Assembly (NCBI GenBank): GCA_965365465.1
Contig: CBDUBU010000185.1
Coordinates: 1 to 7,884 of the forward strand
Reading direction: 5' to 3'
From: CBDUBU01 sp965365465
GTDB taxonomy: Bacteria > Bacteroidota > Rhodothermia > Rhodothermales > DASSAV01
DNA length: 7,884 nt
In this document: positions 5,589-7,884 of the stretch, piece after piece
Layout: every line of letters starts with the position of its first letter
Numbering within the stretch: the first letter of the stretch is position 1
Position numbers and translations under genes: made by a program
The notes under the pieces: generated by a model
What the model saw: only the letters and a program-made list of their open reading frames with translations
What the model was told of the DNA's origin: nothing
Databases searched by the model: none

Positions 5589-6791
5589 ATGGCAGAAATG
5601 CGCACGACGACCCTGGAGGCGCCTCGCCTCCGCTCCCCCTTGATGCGATTGCGTGACGGGCTGCGTTCGGTTCCGAAACGGACGTGGTTTGGCGGCGGCA
5701 TTGCCTTGAGCCTGTGGTGGATTTTCATGCACTACACGCGGTGGCCGGCGGTGCGAAACAAGTCAGAGATTCTGACGGTGCTGGCCTCCGGCGCCCCTAA
5801 CACGTTCAACGAACTGGTGTCTCGTGAGGGATGGTCGTACTGGCTGTCGTGGATACCGACCGGCATCAACATGAACGACAACAACGCCATCGGGATGGCC
5901 TTCGCGTTTCTGATTGGAGGCGCCGTAGCGAGTCTGGTGCTGCCGCAGCAGGCGATAAACAGGATTCTGCTTTCGCGGGGCGCGAAGGGCGCTGCCCTGG
6001 GCGGGCTTCTGGGCGCCCCGCTCATGATGTGCAGCGCCTGCTCGGTGCCGGTGGCGGTTGGCTGGAAGAAAAGGGGAGCCAATCTGGAAACGACGCTGGG
6101 GGTCGTTACCGGCGCGGCGCTCCTGAACCTGATGGGGCTGATGACCATTGCGATTTTGTTTCCCTGGCCGCTGGCATGGGGACGCATTGTTGCTTCGCTG
6201 CTGATGGTGATGGTGGCAACGCCGCTCATTGCCGGTCTTTCCACGAAGCTTCTGGGAAGGCGTAGTGTGGAGGCGCAGATCGCCGCTTCTGCTGCCCTTT
6301 GTGAGCGAGCCGAAGACGCGCTGGATTCCGCAGGAGACCTTTCGCGTGATGAGACATGGCTTCAAGCCGCCGCCGGGGCCGTAAGGGACTGGTGGTGGGC
6401 CAGTGTTGCGATTGCGTACCGGCTGTTTCTTCCGATGACCGCAGCCATCTTTCTGGCAGCTTTTGTCCGCCTGTTCGTGCCGGCGGAGGTCGTGGAGACG
6501 TATTTCGCAAGCGGGCTGCCCGCGATTGCGGCGGTGGCGCTTTTCGGAACCCTGATTGCCATTCCCACCATGTTTGAGATCCCTCTGACCATCGGGTTTC
6601 TCTTTCTTGGAATGGGGCTGGGTCCGGCGGCGGCGCTTCTGGCAACAGCGCCTTCGGTAAGCCTTGTTTCGTATTTCATGCTGCGCAAGGACGTAGGTCA
6701 CTGGCCTCCGATCCTTTTGATGGCAGCAACCTTCATCGTGGGCGTGGCAGTCGGGCTGGCTGTCGAAGCAGGAATGGCATTCTATGGCTGA
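5589..6791 (+). CDS. COG0701-type permease (DUF318/ArsP_1-like, UPF0718) with CSACS motif
   Basis: This 400-residue polytopic protein is predicted to export an ion or small solute across the inner membrane. About eight to ten hydrophobic segments are grouped in two halves separated by a cytoplasmic-type acidic loop (about 222-260). The first half carries GAPLMMCSACSVPVAVGWKK (143-162), followed by G-A-N-L-E-T-T-L and a long helix. This matches the place where the permease family has C-S-C-G-x-x-P. The second half repeats the pattern as IPTMFEIPLTIGFLFLGMGL (325-344), then APSVSLVSYFML, but lacks cysteine. Related families export arsenicals (ArsP) or copper and zinc (SO_0444 type); here the substrate is unknown. 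ATG at 5589-5591 was chosen for the short basic N-terminus and a purine-rich AGAGAG eight bases upstream. Another ATG at 5598 and a GTG at 5526 are possible. Its stop codon overlaps the next gene by 8 bases, so the two are surely one operon. Confidence 0.8.
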   Translation: MAEMRTTTLEAPRLRSPLMRLRDGLRSVPKRTWFGGGIALSLWWIFMHYTRWPAVRNKSEILTVLASGAPNTFNELVSREGWSYWLSWIPTGINMNDNNAIGMAFAFLIGGAVASLVLPQQAINRILLSRGAKGAALGGLLGAPLMMCSACSVPVAVGWKKRGANLETTLGVVTGAALLNLMGLMTIAILFPWPLAWGRIVASLLMVMVATPLIAGLSTKLLGRRSVEAQIAASAALCERAEDALDSAGDLSRDETWLQAAAGAVRDWWWASVAIAYRLFLPMTAAIFLAAFVRLFVPAEVVETYFASGLPAIAAVALFGTLIAIPTMFEIPLTIGFLFLGMGLGPAAALLATAPSVSLVSYFMLRKDVGHWPPILLMAATFIVGVAVGLAVEAGMAFYG

Positions 6792-7884
6792 TCATACCCT
6801 GAGCAAGGAGTCGCTCTCGCTGAGCGCCAAAATTACAGGAACCGTCTTTCTGGTGTTCCAACTGCTGTTTGCCGCCAATAACTACGGGCCGCAACGGATT
6901 CCAGTGCTGAACCTGGCCTTCAGCCGTCCGTTCTTTGCGCCTAATGCCGTTGTGTCGTCCAAAGGAGAGGGGGCGGTTGTCTTTGAGGACGTTTCTGAAA
7001 AAGCCGGTTTCGGCGAGTTCCGGCGGGCGGCCTTTAACGATGCCGTGCCGCGTTACGTGGAAGTGATGGGCGGCGGCGTAGCTGTCGGAGACTTCGACGG
7101 CGACGGGTGGGACGATGTTTTCCTCACCAGTATGCCTTCCTTTGAGGACGGCAGCCCGTCGGCGCCTGGTTCTTCGCTGTTTCGCAACCGGGGAGACGGT
7201 ACGTTTGAGAATGCAACACAGGCGGCAGGTCTGGAATCGATAAAGGGCTACCCGCAGGGCGCGCTGTTTTTTGACTTCGATAACGATGGGGACCACGATC
7301 TCTATGTGGCGGCCTACGAAGGAGGGCAGTTGTTTCGCAATGACGGCGGCGCTTTCTCCGACGTAACGGTCGGGGCAGGGGTCGATCTGGAAGGCCGCTG
7401 CGGGGCAGATCCCTGTTTCGGATCTTCGGCGTCCTCCTCCGACTATGACCGCGACGGCGACTTGGACTTGCTGATCGTGAACAATGTGTTCTGGGACATC
7501 AACGATCCGGCGCAAAGCGGGACGCGGCAGTTGTTCCCTGCCTTTTTCCCGGCGCAGCCTGCCTTCCTTTTCAAAAATGAGGGCGGCGGACGCTTCGTAG
7601 ATGCAACTTCCGAGACCGGGCTGAACAATCAGGACGGCAAGGGGCTTTCCGCCATCTGGACGGATGTCAACGGGGATCTGTGGCCGGATGTGTATATTGC
7701 GAACGACCTGAGCCACAACACCCTCTACCTGAACCAGGGCAACGGCGCCTTCATCGAATTTGCCCGAGGCGCAGGACTCGATGAGATCAAGAGCAGTATG
7801 GGCGTGGCGGCTGCCGACTATGACCATGACGGCAATATGGACCTCGTGACGATCGACGAGCTGCCCACTAAAGACCGAGATAGG
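6784..7884 (+). CDS. Membrane-anchored FG-GAP/VCBS repeat protein, CRTAC1-like (3' end outside the window)
   Basis: The frame is open from ATG 6784 to the window edge, giving 367 residues without a stop. One hydrophobic segment (about 16-31) after a short polar N-terminus suggests a signal anchor, placing the rest outside the cytoplasm. The body is an FG-GAP/VCBS beta-propeller with calcium-loop motifs D-x-D-x-D-G-x2-D at 103-111, 164-172, 220-228 and 345-353. A fourth in order, at 294-302, keeps its acidic and Asn ligands but has Leu299 instead of Gly. Between loops a linker of the F-x-[DEN]-x-x-x-x-x-G-[LVF] kind occurs five times, for example VFEDVSEKAGF and TFENATQAAGL. This pattern is that of CRTAC1/ASPIC-type proteins, usually 500-1100 residues long, so a large part is missing. 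A Cys206-x4-Cys211 pair may form a disulfide. AGGA lies ten bases before the ATG. The 8-base overlap with the permease stop indicates translational coupling. The partner function is unknown. Confidence 0.85.
   Translation, partial: MADHTLSKESLSLSAKITGTVFLVFQLLFAANNYGPQRIPVLNLAFSRPFFAPNAVVSSKGEGAVVFEDVSEKAGFGEFRRAAFNDAVPRYVEVMGGGVAVGDFDGDGWDDVFLTSMPSFEDGSPSAPGSSLFRNRGDGTFENATQAAGLESIKGYPQGALFFDFDNDGDHDLYVAAYEGGQLFRNDGGAFSDVTVGAGVDLEGRCGADPCFGSSASSSDYDRDGDLDLLIVNNVFWDINDPAQSGTRQLFPAFFPAQPAFLFKNEGGGRFVDATSETGLNNQDGKGLSAIWTDVNGDLWPDVYIANDLSHNTLYLNQGNGAFIEFARGAGLDEIKSSMGVAAADYDHDGNMDLVTIDELPTKDRDR

Noticed and set aside
5463..5732. Small minus-strand open frame (89 codons) spanning the divergent gap and the permease start
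   Set aside because: It has no ribosome binding site or family resemblance, and it overlaps both the permease N-terminus and the dyads.
5763..6701. Minus-strand open frame (312 codons) opposite the permease
   Set aside because: The translation is very rich in Arg, Gln, His and Gly and mirrors a membrane protein gene. No plausible fold or motif is visible.
6733..7827. Long minus-strand open frame (364 codons) opposite the propeller gene
   Set aside because: It lies antisense to a frame with five recognisable calcium loops and linkers. Its translation has no family features, and long antisense frames are common opposite GC-rich genes.

Overview
The window looks like bacterial chromosome, GC-rich overall with a few AT-rich patches in the gaps. 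It carries one insertion-sequence remnant, three minus-strand genes and a plus-strand gene pair. A GlgX-type debranching enzyme, a YfcC/DcuC-type carrier, a CRTAC1-like FG-GAP protein and mostly weak Shine-Dalgarno sequences would suit Bacteroidota or Rhodothermota. No rRNA or other phylogenetic marker is present, so this placement is a guess.

Layout. Positions 1-126 are the right end of an IS3-family element: the last 25 codons of its transposase and a probable terminal repeat. At 284-1030 (minus) lies a CDP-alcohol phosphatidyltransferase-family membrane enzyme. At 1260-3431 (minus) lies a complete glycogen debranching enzyme of GH13 with all catalytic residues. At 3620-5140 (minus) lies a YfcC/DcuC-family carrier with an unusual extracytoplasmic insertion. 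Positions 5141-5588 are a 448-base divergent control region with several dyad symmetries. At 5589-6791 (plus) lies a COG0701 (DUF318/ArsP_1-like) permease with a CSACS motif. It overlaps by 8 bases a gene at 6784-7884 (plus) for a membrane-anchored FG-GAP/CRTAC1-like beta-propeller protein, which runs off the window.

How they fit together. The three minus-strand genes are separated by 188-229 bases and share no obvious pathway, so they are probably separate units: lipid head-group transfer, storage-polysaccharide breakdown and solute transport. The strongest candidate for an undescribed system is the translationally coupled permease and propeller pair. A predicted metal- or metalloid-type permease with a Cys pair is made together with a calcium-loop propeller tethered by one N-terminal membrane segment. 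Its upstream region has an 18-base near-perfect dyad and a 7-bp stem-loop. The substrate and the regulator cannot be read from the sequence.
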